From positions 1 to 64,000 of the forward strand of contig NZ_JAOEFC010000003.1 in NCBI RefSeq assembly GCF_025421715.1: 64,000 bases of DNA. The letters run 5' to 3'. Within the stretch, counting starts at the first letter, position 1. Every line of letters starts with the position of its first letter. A program made the position numbers and the translations under genes. The notes under the pieces were generated by a model that was not told where the DNA came from, did no database searches, and saw nothing but the letters and a program-made list of their open reading frames with translations. The DNA is from Microbacterium festucae (GTDB lineage: Bacteria > Actinomycetota > Actinomycetes > Actinomycetales > Microbacteriaceae). This document shows positions 32,568 through 42,139 of this stretch, piece after piece.

Positions 32568-35554
32568 AGCTGCACCGGCTCGAACTGACCGGCTTCGGCC
32601 CCTTCCGCGGCACCCAGTCGGTCGACTTCGACGCGTTCGACGCCGACGGGCTGTTCCTCATCTCGGGGCGCACCGGGGCGGGCAAGTCGAGCATCCTCGA
32701 CGGCGTGAGCTTCGCCCTCTACGGCACCGTGCCCCGCTACGACGGGGGCGACCGGCGGCTGCGCAGCGACCATTGCGGCGACGGCGACCCCACCTGGGTG
32801 CGCCTGGAGTTCACCGTCGGCGACCGCCGGCTGCGCGTCACCCGCGCCCCCGAATACGACCGGCCCGCCAAACGGGGCACCGGCACGGTCACCGAGCCCA
32901 CCGCCGCCGAGCTCGAAGAGCTGATCGGCGAGGTGTGGACGGGCATCGCGGCCAAGCCGCGCGAGGTCGGCATCGAGCTCAGCGAGGTGCTGGGACTCAC
33001 CGCCGTGCAGTTCCAGCAGGTCATCCTGCTGGCCCAGAACAAGTTCTCCCGCTTCCTGCTCGCCGGCAACGACGAGCGCCAGGCGCTGCTGCGCACCCTG
33101 TTCGACACCCGCCGTTTCGCGCAGTACGAAGACGCGCTCGACCAGCGCCGCCGCGACGCGCAGAAAGACCTGGATGCCGCGGGCACACGCGCGGCCCTCC
33201 TGCTCGACCAGGTCGAGACGCTCATCGCCGACGCGGGCCTCGGTCATCCGGACGATGCGCCGGTGCCGGGTGAGCTCGCCGCGCGTCGTGCGGCCGCCGA
33301 TGCGGCCCTGGCCCGTGCCGCCTACCGCGTCGACACGACGGTCGATGCGGTCGTGCGTGCCGAGGAGGCCGCCGTCGCCGCCACCGTGGCCCATCAGCAG
33401 CTCGTCGGCTGGGCGAAGGCCGCCGCCGAGCTCGACGCGGTGCGCGTCCAGTTCGCCCAGCACGAGGCCGAGGCCCCGCAGATCGCGGCCGACCGCGACC
33501 GCGCCGCGCGAGCCGTGGCCGCCGAGACGCTGCGCGCCCCCCTGGCCGCCCTCGCCCGCGAGCAGGGTGCCCTCGCCGCCGCCGAGGCCGTCGCCGACAG
33601 CGCCGCCACCGCCTGGCACGCGCTCGCCGATGACGAGGGGGCCGACGCGCCCGAGGCGGCCGTCGAACGACTCACCGGGGCCCTCGCCGTCGCCGCGGCG
33701 GCCGCCGACGCCGAGAAGACGCTGGTCGCCGCGGCCGCCGCCGTCGTCGCGCACACCGCGGCCGTCGAGGCGGCCGACGCCGAACTGGCCGCGCTCGAGA
33801 CGGCCGCCGCCGGCATCCCCGCCGAGCGCGCCGACCGCGACGTCGAGCTCGCGGCGGCACGATCGGCCGCCGGCGACCGCGACGTCCTCGCCGAGCGCCG
33901 TGCCGCAGCCGCTGCCGCGCTCGCCGCGGCGGAGGAGCGCGATGACCTGCAGCCGCGACTGGTCGCCGCGGAGCGGGCCTACCTCGCCGCCGCAGAACGC
34001 GCCGCCGACGCCGCGCGCGAGGTCACGGCCCTGCTGCAGCGCCGGCTCGACGGCATGGCGGGAGAGCTCGCCGCCGACCTGATCGACGGCGCGCCCTGCG
34101 CGGTGTGCGGATCGACCGCGCACCCTGCGCCCGCGCCGCGGGTGGTCGCGCCCGTCACCGACGACGACGTGAGTGCCGCCGAACGGGCCCGCGACGCCGC
34201 CGTCACCGCAGAGCGCGCCGCCGCCGACGCCGCCCGCACCGTGCGGGAGCAGCACACCGCCGCGGCCGCCCGTGCCGGCGGCGACGACGCGACTGCGCTC
34301 CGCACCCGGGTCGACGAGCTCACCGCCGCCCTGACCGCGGCCGAGCACGCCCAGCAGACGCTCGAGACCGCCACCCGTGCCCTCGCCGCGCTCGACGATC
34401 GGGCCGCGGCCACCGCGGCCGCCCGCGACGAGGTGGGCGCCCGCCGCACCGGCATCCTCGCCGACCTCGCCGCCGCGCAGGCGCGCGTCGAGGCCGCGCA
34501 GACCGAGGTCGACGACGCGCGGGGCGCGTTCGACACCGTCGCCGAGCGCGTCACCGCCCTTACCCGGCGCCTCGAGGCTGCCCGCGCCGCCCACCGCAGC
34601 GCGCAGCAGCTGGCCGAGCGCCGGCGGGCGCGCGAGGTGGCAGCCGACGACCTCGCGGCGCACGTGGCGGGCTCGGAGTTCGCCGACGCCGCCGCCGCCG
34701 AGGCGGCGCTGCTCGACACCGCCGTCCGCCGCGACCTCGAGGCACGCGTCGCCGCCCACGCCGCGGCGCTGCACGCCGCCCGCGAGCGCCTGCTCGAACT
34801 CGAGCTCGAACTGAGCGGGCGCGAGGTCTCGTCCGCCGCGCTGGCCGCGGCCGCCGACGCCGCCGCGACGGCCGACGCCGAACGCACCGCCGCCATCACC
34901 GCGCGCAGCGGCGCCGAGCACACCCGCGACCGGCTCGCCGCGCAGTTGGCCCAGGTCGCCGTCGCCTACGACGCCGTCGGCGACCGTGCCGCCGAGACCG
35001 CCGCGCTCACGAGGTTCGCCGACACCATCGCCGGGCGCGCCCCCAACACCCGCAAGATGGACCTCGAGACGTTCGTGCTCGCTGCCGAGCTGGAAGAGAT
35101 CGTCGCCGCCGCCAACCTGCGGCTCACCGAGATGTCGGCCGGCCGCTACACCCTCCACCACAGCGACGCGAAGGCCTCGCACGGTCGTGCCTCCGGCCTC
35201 GGCATCGAGGTGCTCGACGCCCACACCGGGCGTCGCCGGCCGCCGCAGTCGCTGTCGGGCGGCGAGACCTTCCTCGCCTCGCTCGCCCTCGCGCTCGGCC
35301 TCGCCGAGGTCGTCACCCACCGGGCCGGCGGACTGCGCCTGGACACCCTCTTCGTCGACGAGGGCTTCGGCTCGCTCGACCCCGAGACGCTCGAGCTGGC
35401 GATGCGCACCCTCGACGAGCTGCGTGCCGGCGGGCGCACCGTCGGTCTCATCAGCCACGTCGAGGCGATGAAGGAGCAGCTGCCCGCGCAGCTGGTGGTC
35501 GAAGCCGACGCCCACGGCCCGAGCCGCATCCGGCAGGAGGTGCGCGTCGGCTGA
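32564..35554 (+). CDS. sbcC: Exonuclease SbcC subunit (Rad50-like ATPase)
   Basis: 996 aa. Walker A GRTGAGKS (35-42) at the N-terminus, long Ala/Glu-rich coiled-coil arms, a central zinc hook CAVC (C512, C515), and the C-terminal ABC signature LSGGETFLASLALALGL (about 897-913) with Walker B LFVDEGFGSLD. With SbcD it cuts hairpins and protein-blocked ends. GTG start overlaps the sbcD stop (GTGA), so the two are translated together. The length is normal for actinobacterial SbcC. Confidence 0.96.
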   Translation: MKLHRLELTGFGPFRGTQSVDFDAFDADGLFLISGRTGAGKSSILDGVSFALYGTVPRYDGGDRRLRSDHCGDGDPTWVRLEFTVGDRRLRVTRAPEYDRPAKRGTGTVTEPTAAELEELIGEVWTGIAAKPREVGIELSEVLGLTAVQFQQVILLAQNKFSRFLLAGNDERQALLRTLFDTRRFAQYEDALDQRRRDAQKDLDAAGTRAALLLDQVETLIADAGLGHPDDAPVPGELAARRAAADAALARAAYRVDTTVDAVVRAEEAAVAATVAHQQLVGWAKAAAELDAVRVQFAQHEAEAPQIAADRDRAARAVAAETLRAPLAALAREQGALAAAEAVADSAATAWHALADDEGADAPEAAVERLTGALAVAAAAADAEKTLVAAAAAVVAHTAAVEAADAELAALETAAAGIPAERADRDVELAAARSAAGDRDVLAERRAAAAAALAAAEERDDLQPRLVAAERAYLAAAERAADAAREVTALLQRRLDGMAGELAADLIDGAPCAVCGSTAHPAPAPRVVAPVTDDDVSAAERARDAAVTAERAAADAARTVREQHTAAAARAGGDDATALRTRVDELTAALTAAEHAQQTLETATRALAALDDRAAATAAARDEVGARRTGILADLAAAQARVEAAQTEVDDARGAFDTVAERVTALTRRLEAARAAHRSAQQLAERRRAREVAADDLAAHVAGSEFADAAAAEAALLDTAVRRDLEARVAAHAAALHAARERLLELELELSGREVSSAALAAAADAAATADAERTAAITARSGAEHTRDRLAAQLAQVAVAYDAVGDRAAETAALTRFADTIAGRAPNTRKMDLETFVLAAELEEIVAAANLRLTEMSAGRYTLHHSDAKASHGRASGLGIEVLDAHTGRRRPPQSLSGGETFLASLALALGLAEVVTHRAGGLRLDTLFVDEGFGSLDPETLELAMRTLDELRAGGRTVGLISHVEAMKEQLPAQLVVEADAHGPSRIRQEVRVG

Positions 35555-35583
35555 GCCGCACGCGCCGGTGACGGCGGTCGGGG

Positions 35584-35709
35584 TCAGCTGCCGCCGGAGA
35601 CGATCCCGATGATGCCCGAGACCAGCAGGTAGACGCCGATACCGCCCACGACCACCCAGATTGCGACGCGGGCGGGGCTGGGCCGCTTGTCTTCGGGCTC
35701 GAGGCTCAT
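35584..35709 (-). CDS. Small single-pass membrane protein, 41 aa
   Basis: 41 codons: N-terminus MSLEPEDKRPSPARV, one hydrophobic helix (VAIWVVVGGIGVYLLVSGII) and a short SGGS tail. The ATG at 35709 is preceded at seven bases by TACGCT on the minus strand (35722-35717), the same leaderless arrangement seen for larger genes here, which is the main support for it being a gene. Function unknown. It is convergent with sbcC and divergent from the phosphopantetheinyl-transferase-like gene. Confidence 0.65.
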   Translation of the reverse strand: MSLEPEDKRPSPARVAIWVVVGGIGVYLLVSGIIGIVSGGS

Positions 35710-35819
35710 GTGTCCGAGCGTACCGGCCGCCCGGCGGCAGGTTTTCCACGACCCGATCCGTGTCGCGAAGCCGGGCGGTGGGCCAAGATGGAACCACGCT
35801 GTCGGATCGAGGGAGTGCC

Positions 35820-36407
35820 ATGACTTTGAACACCGTCGCCCTGGAGATGCCCACCGGGATCACCGCCCGGCTCGGCTGGGACCCGGGGACCACGATCCAC
35901 GACCGCCGCCGCATCCTCGCCAAGGAGCTCATCGCCGCGAAGCTCGGATGCGACACCTCCGCGATCCGCATCGAGCGCGAGGCCCCGCGGGGCTTCGGCT
36001 ACCACACCCGCCTCATCGCCTCCCGCGACGGCGCCGAGCTGCCGATCGCCATCGTCACGGCCAGCTACCGGGCTGCCACCGTCGCCGCCATCGCCGACCC
36101 GGGCCTGCCGCTGGGCATCGACATCCGCGACAGCACGCCCGACCCCGCCGACATCCGGCAGATGCAGAAGCACTCGCACCTGCCCAACGAAGAGAACATC
36201 CCCGACCTGCTCAACCACTGGGTGTGCGTGCAGGCGGTGCTCGAGGCCGACGGTCGCGGCGTGCGCGTCGCGCCGCAGCACGTGCGGCTGGATGCCGGGC
36301 GTCACCGCGGCTGGCTGCCCGACCGCAACATGAAGTACTCGCTGGTCGACGCCTCGCGCGACGGCTGGCTCATCACCGTCGCCTACGGGGCGCTGCCCGC
36401 GGCCTGA
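35820..36407 (+). CDS. 4'-phosphopantetheinyl transferase-like protein with degenerate active site
   Basis: 195 aa. The layout LGIDI (D101) followed about 33 residues later by NHWVCVQAVLEADGRG resembles the GxDxE and WxxKEAxxKxxGxG motifs of Sfp-type transferases. Yet the second metal residue Glu is Arg103, and the Lys-Glu of WxxKE is Val137-Gln138, so the magnesium site looks lost. The N-terminal part (TTIHDRRRILAKELIAAKLG, APRGFGYHTRLIASRDG) fits the first half of that fold. Either an inactive relative or a changed activity; similarity is by eye only. A GGAGTGCC ribosome site precedes ATG 35820. Convergent with nadE. Confidence 0.55.
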   Translation: MTLNTVALEMPTGITARLGWDPGTTIHDRRRILAKELIAAKLGCDTSAIRIEREAPRGFGYHTRLIASRDGAELPIAIVTASYRAATVAAIADPGLPLGIDIRDSTPDPADIRQMQKHSHLPNEENIPDLLNHWVCVQAVLEADGRGVRVAPQHVRLDAGRHRGWLPDRNMKYSLVDASRDGWLITVAYGALPAA

Positions 36408-36408
36408 C

Positions 36409-36440
36409 CCGCCCGGAAGCGGCCGCGCCCACCCGGGCGG
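36409..36440. terminator. Terminator between convergent genes
   Basis: CCGCCCGG (36409-36416) pairs perfectly with CCGGGCGG (36433-36440) over a 16-base loop containing a second small stem, immediately after the stop at 36407 and before the nadE stop at 36447. Confidence 0.6.
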
Positions 36441-36446
36441 TGCCGC

Positions 36447-38507
36447 TCAGCGCACCGGGAAGACGGCATCCAGCTCGGCCAGCCACGCGGCGGCGTTGCC
36501 GTCCGACGGGGCGCGCCAGTCGCCGCGCGGCGACAGCGAGCCCGCCGGCAGCACCTTGGGGCCGTTCGGGATGGCGCTGCGCTTGAACTGCGCGAAGCCG
36601 AAGTAGCGCCGCAGGAACACCCGCAGCCAGCGCACGATCTCGGCCCGGTCGTACCCGAACCGATCGTCGGCGGGGAACCCGGGCGGCCACGCCCCGGCAT
36701 CCGCGTCGCGCCACGCCTGCTCGGCGAGGAACGCGATCTTCGACGGGCGCATCCCGAAGCGCAGCACGTGGAACAGCGTGAAGTCGTGCAGGGCGTAGGG
36801 GCCGATGGTGTCTTCGGTGGACTGCACCTTGCCGTCCTGCCCGGCCGGCACCAGCTCGGGGCTGATCTCGGTGTCGAGCACCGACTGCAGCACCCGCTTG
36901 GCCTCGTCGGTGAGCGTCGTGCCGGCGCCGTCGCTGTGGGCGATGACCCAGCGGATGAGGTGCTGGATGAGCGTCTTGGGCACACCGCTGTTGACGGCGT
37001 AGTGGCTCATCTGGTCGCCGACGCCGTAGGTCGCCCAGCCGAGGGCGAGCTCCGAGAGGTCGGAGGTGCCGATGACGATGCCGTTGTGGCGGTTGGCCAG
37101 GCGGAACAGGAAGTCGGTGCGGGCGCCGGCCTGCACGTTCTCGAACGTCACGTCGTAGAGCGGCTCGCCGTCGGCGTAGGGGTGACCGATGCCGCGCAGC
37201 AGCTCCCCGGCCATCGGGCGGATGTCGATCGTCTCGATCGTGGCGCCGATCGCCTCGGCGAGGGCGAGCGCGTTGGACTTCGTGTGGTCGCTGGTGGCGA
37301 ACCCGGGCATCGTGTAGGCCAGGATGTCGCTGCGCGGACGCCCCATGCGGTCCATCGCGCGCGCCACGACCAGCAGCGCGTGCGTCGAGTCGAGCCCGCC
37401 CGACACCCCGATCACGGGGCGGGGCGAGCCGATGGCGCGCAGCCGCTGCTCGAGGCCGGAGACCTGGATGCTGAACGCCTCGTAGCAGTCCTGATCGAGG
37501 CGGGCCGGGTCGTCGGGCACGAACGGGAACCGGTCGAGCGGCCGGCGCACGCCGATGTCCTCGGCGGGCGGGTCGAGCTGGAAGTCGATCGTGGTCGCCG
37601 TGGCGGCACGATCGGCGCGGTTGTCGTCGAACGTGCCCTGCCGCAGCCGGTCCTGCCGCAGCCGGTCGAGGTCGACGTCGGCGACGCTCCGGCGCGGGCC
37701 CTCGGGGAAGCGCTCCGTCTCGGCGAGGAGCTGTCCGCCCTCGTAGATCATGGTCTGGCCGTCCCACGACACGTCGTTGGTCGACTCGCCCTGCCCCGCC
37801 GCGGCATACGCGTAGGCGGCGATGCAGCGCAGCGACTGCGACTGGGCCAGCAGGTGCCGGTCGTCGGCCCTGGCCACGGTGATGGGGCTTCCCGAGAGGT
37901 TCACCAGCACGGTCGCCCCGGCCAGCGCGGCCGTCGACGAGGGCGGCACGGGCACCCACATGTCCTCGCACACCTCGGCGTGCACGACGAGTCCGGGCAC
38001 GTCGCTCGCGGCGAACAGCAGGTCGGTGCCCACCGGCACCTCGGTGTCGCCGAGCATCACCGTCGCGGGGGCGTCGGCGCCGGGGGCGTACCACCGGCGC
38101 TCGTAGAACTCGCGGTAGGTCGGCAGGTAGGCCTTCGGCGCGACACCGAGCACCCGCCCGCGCTGGATCACCACGGCGCAGTTGTACAGGCGGGAGCCGA
38201 TCCGCAGCGGAGCGCCGACGACCAGCAGGGGGCGCAGCCCCGCCGAGGCGATGCGCACGGTGTCGATGGCGGCGAGCACGGCATCCAGCACGACGTCCTG
38301 CATCACCAGGTCGTCGATCGCGTAGCCGGTGAGGCACAGCTCGGGGAAGACGGCGACGGCGACACCGTCGTCGTGGCATCCGCGGGCCGCCTCCAGCACC
38401 GCGGCGGCGTTGCGCACGGGGTCGGCGATGGCGACGGGGATCGTGCAGGCGGCGACACGGGCGAACCCGTGACGGTAGACGCTCTCGAACGGCAGGCTCT
38501 CGCTCAC
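36447..38507 (-). CDS. nadE: Glutamine-dependent NAD+ synthetase
   Basis: 686 aa, the long two-domain type; last step of NAD synthesis. The N-terminal nitrilase-like glutaminase has the triad E56 (FPELCLTGY), K125 (APKAYLP) and C180 (AEVCEDMW). The C-terminal synthetase has the ATP P-loop SGGLDS (369-374) and GTSDLSELALGW. Ammonia passes through an internal tunnel, so no separate glutaminase is needed. Residues 281-290 are a direct repeat DRLRQDRLRQ from a 15-bp duplication, a small recent insertion. GTG start at 38507. It diverges from the helicase gene. Confidence 0.97.
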   Translation of the reverse strand: MSESLPFESVYRHGFARVAACTIPVAIADPVRNAAAVLEAARGCHDDGVAVAVFPELCLTGYAIDDLVMQDVVLDAVLAAIDTVRIASAGLRPLLVVGAPLRIGSRLYNCAVVIQRGRVLGVAPKAYLPTYREFYERRWYAPGADAPATVMLGDTEVPVGTDLLFAASDVPGLVVHAEVCEDMWVPVPPSSTAALAGATVLVNLSGSPITVARADDRHLLAQSQSLRCIAAYAYAAAGQGESTNDVSWDGQTMIYEGGQLLAETERFPEGPRRSVADVDLDRLRQDRLRQGTFDDNRADRAATATTIDFQLDPPAEDIGVRRPLDRFPFVPDDPARLDQDCYEAFSIQVSGLEQRLRAIGSPRPVIGVSGGLDSTHALLVVARAMDRMGRPRSDILAYTMPGFATSDHTKSNALALAEAIGATIETIDIRPMAGELLRGIGHPYADGEPLYDVTFENVQAGARTDFLFRLANRHNGIVIGTSDLSELALGWATYGVGDQMSHYAVNSGVPKTLIQHLIRWVIAHSDGAGTTLTDEAKRVLQSVLDTEISPELVPAGQDGKVQSTEDTIGPYALHDFTLFHVLRFGMRPSKIAFLAEQAWRDADAGAWPPGFPADDRFGYDRAEIVRWLRVFLRRYFGFAQFKRSAIPNGPKVLPAGSLSPRGDWRAPSDGNAAAWLAELDAVFPVR

Positions 38508-38586
38508 GGTCCCAGTCTGTCAGGCACGACCGGCCGGTCGGGGGTGTCGGGGGTCCCGGTTAGGGTCGGAGAGCGAAAGGGGACCA

Positions 38587-41500
38587 GTGCGGTACATCGA
38601 GGACGAAGGCCGGATCGTCTGGAGCGCGAGCGATCTGAAGGCCGCGGCCGAATGCGAGTTCGCGTGGCTGCGGGCGATCGACGCGAAGCTCGGCCGGCTG
38701 CCCGCCGTCGCCGAGCCCGACGACCCCACCCGCGAGCGCGCGGGGCGGCTGGGCACCCAGCACGAGCTGCGCGTGCTCGCCGACTACCGCGCCGAGCGGG
38801 GGGATGCCGTCGCCGAGATCCCCGAGACGCGCTCCTCGGATGCCGTGGCTCTGGCCGCCGCCGTCGCCCAGACCGCGGCGGCGCTGGCAGACCCCGACGT
38901 CAGCGTCGTCTACCAGGCGGCGTTCTCGTCCGACGAGTTCGTGGGGTTCGCCGACTTCCTCGTCCGCGACGAGGCGGGGGCCTGGCTCGTGCAAGACACC
39001 AAGCTCGCCCGTCACGCGCGCGTCACCGCGCTCATGCAGCTGGCGGCCTACGTCGACCAGCTCGACCGCCTCGGGATCGCCCGCGCCGACACCGTCGAGC
39101 TGCTGCTGGGCGACGGCGAGCGGTCGGTGCACCGCGTGCGCGACCTGCTGCCCGTCTACATGCTGCGGCGCGCGCGCCTGCGTGCCCTCATCGCCGACCG
39201 CGACATCGCCGCCGGTGCGGCGGGGGCGCCGCTGGCGTGGGGCGACGAGCGCGGCGCGCTGCGGGTCGTGGCGTGCGGGCGGTGCGCCACCTGCGACCTC
39301 GAGGTGGTGGCCCACCGCGACCTGCTGCTGGTGGCCGGCATCCGCCCGGTGCAGCGCGAGCGGCTGCGTGCCGCCGGCATCCGCACCGTCGACGAGCTCG
39401 CCGCCGCGCGCGAGGCGCCCGAACGCATGTCGGGGGACACCTTCTCCGGGCTGCGCACGCAGGCCTGGCTGCAGCTGGAGTCGCCGGCCGGCGGGGTGGA
39501 GGCCGCCGCCGAGGGCGCCCCGGCGCCGGTGCCCACCTACTCGGTGTTCTTCCCGAAGGCGTTGGGCGCGCTGCCGCGCCCCGACCACGGCGACCTCTTC
39601 TTCGACTTCGAGGGCGACCCGCTCTACATGGAGGGCGCCGCCGCCGACGGGGCGCTGTGGGGTATCGACTACCTGTTCGGCTGGGTCGACACCCGCGAGC
39701 AGTACTCGGCGCTGTGGGCGCACAGCTTCGCCGACGAGAAGCAGGCGCTCATCGACTTCATCGACGTCGTCACCCTGCGACGGCGCGCGCATCCCGGCAT
39801 GCACATCTACCACTACGCCCCCTACGAGCCCACCCACCTGCTGGCGATGGCCGCGCGCCACGGCGTGTGCGAGGGCGAGGTCGACCGACTGCTGCGCGAC
39901 GGGGTCTTCGTCGACCTCTACCCCATCGTGCGCCGGGCGCTGCGGGTGGGCTCGCGGTCCTACTCGATCAAGAAGCTCGAGCCGCTGTACATGGGCGACG
40001 AGGTGCGCACGAGCGACGTGCAGCGCGGCGACGACTCGATCGTGCGGTACGTCGAGGCGCGCGCCCTGCAGGACGCCGGCGACGACACCGGCGCGCGGGC
40101 GATCCTCGACGACCTGGCCGACTACAACCGCTACGACTGCGTCTCGACGCTGCGGCTGCGCGACTGGCTGGTCGAGCGGGCGCGTGAGGCGCAGCTGCGC
40201 CCGACGATCGACGGCGAGCCCGACGAGCGCGCTTACGAGCCCTCGCCGCGCGCCGAGACCCTGTCGCGGCTGGCGGCCGCGGTGCCCGCCGGCGATGAGG
40301 CCGCGGCGACCGCGCTGCGCCTGGGAGCCGCGGCGATCGACTACTACCCCCGTGAGGTGAAGACCTTCTGGGCGACCCACTTCCTGCGGCTGCGCGAGCC
40401 CGTGTCGGTGTGGGAGGAGACCCGCGATGTCGTGGTCGTCGACCGCGACCGCAGCCGGGTGCTCACCGACTGGCACCTGCCCGAGGGCGGCCGAGCGCAG
40501 CGGCGCGTGGTCGAGCTGCGCGGCGAGCTCGCCCCGGGCACGCGCCTGAGCGTCGACGGGCAGCCGTTCGCGGTCTACGAGCTGCCGACGCCGTTCCCGT
40601 CGGAGCCGCGGGCGCGGTGGATCCACGGCGCCCGCACCGTGCGCGTGGTCGACGTGCTCGACGACGGCGCCGTGGTCGAAGAGACCTCGGTGCAGGGCTT
40701 CACGTGGAGTGAGCTTCCCCTCGCCCTCACCCCGCCCGCCCCGCCGCAGGCCGGCAGCCAGCAGGCCGCGATCGACGAATGGGCCGACCGCGTCATCGCC
40801 GCCGCGCCGACCCTGCCGGCCGACCCGGCCACCGACCTGCTGCTGCGCCGGCCGCCCCGCACCTTCTCGGGTGCGCTCGCCCGTGGCGGCGCCGACGACG
40901 TGGCCGACATCGCCGCCACCCTCGCCGACCTCGACCGCAGCTACCTCGCCGTGCAGGGTCCGCCCGGAACCGGCAAGACCTACGTCGGCTCGCACGTGGT
41001 CGCCCGGCTCGTGCGCGAGCGGGGCTGGAAGGTCGGCGTCGTCGCGCAGTCTCACGCGGTCGTCGAGCACATGCTCGAGCGGATCGTGGCGGCCGGGGTG
41101 CCGCGCGAGCAGGTCGCCAAGGCGCCCAAGGGCGCGGCCACGGGTGCCGAGAGCTTCACGCCGATCGCCAAGACCGCCATGGCCGGCTACATCGCCGAGC
41201 AGCCGGCGGGGTTCGTCGTCGGCGGCACCGCGTGGGATGTCAGCCATGCCGGGCGCATCGCCCGCGGCGGCCTCGACCTGCTCGTCATCGACGAGGCGGG
41301 GCAGTTCTCGCTGGCATCCACGATCGCCGTCTCGGTCGCCGCATCCCGGCTGCTCCTGCTCGGCGACCCGCAGCAGCTGCCGCAGGTGAGCCAGGGCACC
41401 CACCCCGAGCCGGTCGACACCTCGGCGCTCGGATGGGTGATGGACGGTGCCGCAGTCATCGCCGACGACCGCGGATACTTCCTCGCGCACACGCGCCGGA

Positions 41501-42081
41501 TGCGGCCCGAGGTCGCCGGCCCGGTGTCGCAGCTGTCCTACGAGGGACGCCTCGACGCGTGGCCGGGAACCGCCGACCGGCACCTCGAGGGCGTCGAGCC
41601 GGGCGTGCTCCCCGTGCCACTCGGGCACACCGGCAACGCCACCCAGTCGCCCGAAGAGGCCGCCGTCGTCGTCGACCTCGTGCAGGGGCTGCTCGGACGC
41701 ACGTGGAACGGCGGGCCGGGAGAGACCCCGCGCGCGCTCGAGCAGCAGGATGTGATCGTCGTCACGCCCTACAACGCCCAGCAGGTGCTCGTCGAAGAGG
41801 CCCTCGCGGCCGCCGGCCTCGCGCAGGTGCCCGTCGGCACCGTCGATCGGTTCCAGGGGCAGGAGGCCGTCGTCGCGATCGTCTCCCTCGCCGCCTCGTC
41901 GGGGCGCGACGCCCCCCGGGGCCTGGAGTTCCTGCTGCTGCAGAACCGCCTCAACGTCGCGATCTCCCGCGCCATGCACACCGCCTACGTCGTGCACGCC
42001 ACCGGCCTGCTCGACGACCTGCCCCGCACCCCCGAAGGCGTCGCGCGCCTCTCCGCCTTCGCCCGCCTCGTCCACGCCTGA
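38587..42081 (+). CDS. TM0106-family RecB-like nuclease fused to a superfamily 1 helicase
   Basis: 1164 aa. Residues ~10-300 resemble a RecB/PD-(D/E)XK nuclease (FADFLVRDE, WLVQDTKLAR); ~335-530 hold an RNase H-like DEDD fold (LFFDFEGDP with D340/E342, and YNRYDCVSTLRLRDWL), as in TM0106 proteins. The C-terminal half is a UPF1/DNA2-type helicase: Walker A GPPGTGKT (791-798), DEAG (902-905), GDPQQLPQV, VDRFQGQEA and LNVAISRA. It probably processes DNA or RNA ends; exact role unknown. GTG start at 38587 after a GAAAGG ribosome site. Its transcript ends in the 63-bp repeat array. Confidence 0.9.
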   Translation: MRYIEDEGRIVWSASDLKAAAECEFAWLRAIDAKLGRLPAVAEPDDPTRERAGRLGTQHELRVLADYRAERGDAVAEIPETRSSDAVALAAAVAQTAAALADPDVSVVYQAAFSSDEFVGFADFLVRDEAGAWLVQDTKLARHARVTALMQLAAYVDQLDRLGIARADTVELLLGDGERSVHRVRDLLPVYMLRRARLRALIADRDIAAGAAGAPLAWGDERGALRVVACGRCATCDLEVVAHRDLLLVAGIRPVQRERLRAAGIRTVDELAAAREAPERMSGDTFSGLRTQAWLQLESPAGGVEAAAEGAPAPVPTYSVFFPKALGALPRPDHGDLFFDFEGDPLYMEGAAADGALWGIDYLFGWVDTREQYSALWAHSFADEKQALIDFIDVVTLRRRAHPGMHIYHYAPYEPTHLLAMAARHGVCEGEVDRLLRDGVFVDLYPIVRRALRVGSRSYSIKKLEPLYMGDEVRTSDVQRGDDSIVRYVEARALQDAGDDTGARAILDDLADYNRYDCVSTLRLRDWLVERAREAQLRPTIDGEPDERAYEPSPRAETLSRLAAAVPAGDEAAATALRLGAAAIDYYPREVKTFWATHFLRLREPVSVWEETRDVVVVDRDRSRVLTDWHLPEGGRAQRRVVELRGELAPGTRLSVDGQPFAVYELPTPFPSEPRARWIHGARTVRVVDVLDDGAVVEETSVQGFTWSELPLALTPPAPPQAGSQQAAIDEWADRVIAAAPTLPADPATDLLLRRPPRTFSGALARGGADDVADIAATLADLDRSYLAVQGPPGTGKTYVGSHVVARLVRERGWKVGVVAQSHAVVEHMLERIVAAGVPREQVAKAPKGAATGAESFTPIAKTAMAGYIAEQPAGFVVGGTAWDVSHAGRIARGGLDLLVIDEAGQFSLASTIAVSVAASRLLLLGDPQQLPQVSQGTHPEPVDTSALGWVMDGAAVIADDRGYFLAHTRRMRPEVAGPVSQLSYEGRLDAWPGTADRHLEGVEPGVLPVPLGHTGNATQSPEEAAVVVDLVQGLLGRTWNGGPGETPRALEQQDVIVVTPYNAQQVLVEEALAAAGLAQVPVGTVDRFQGQEAVVAIVSLAASSGRDAPRGLEFLLLQNRLNVAISRAMHTAYVVHATGLLDDLPRTPEGVARLSAFARLVHA

Positions 42082-42139
42082 CGGCGGGGGTGGGGTGGCG
42101 CTGGGGACGCCTCGGTGAGTGCGGCTGGGCGGGTGCTCG

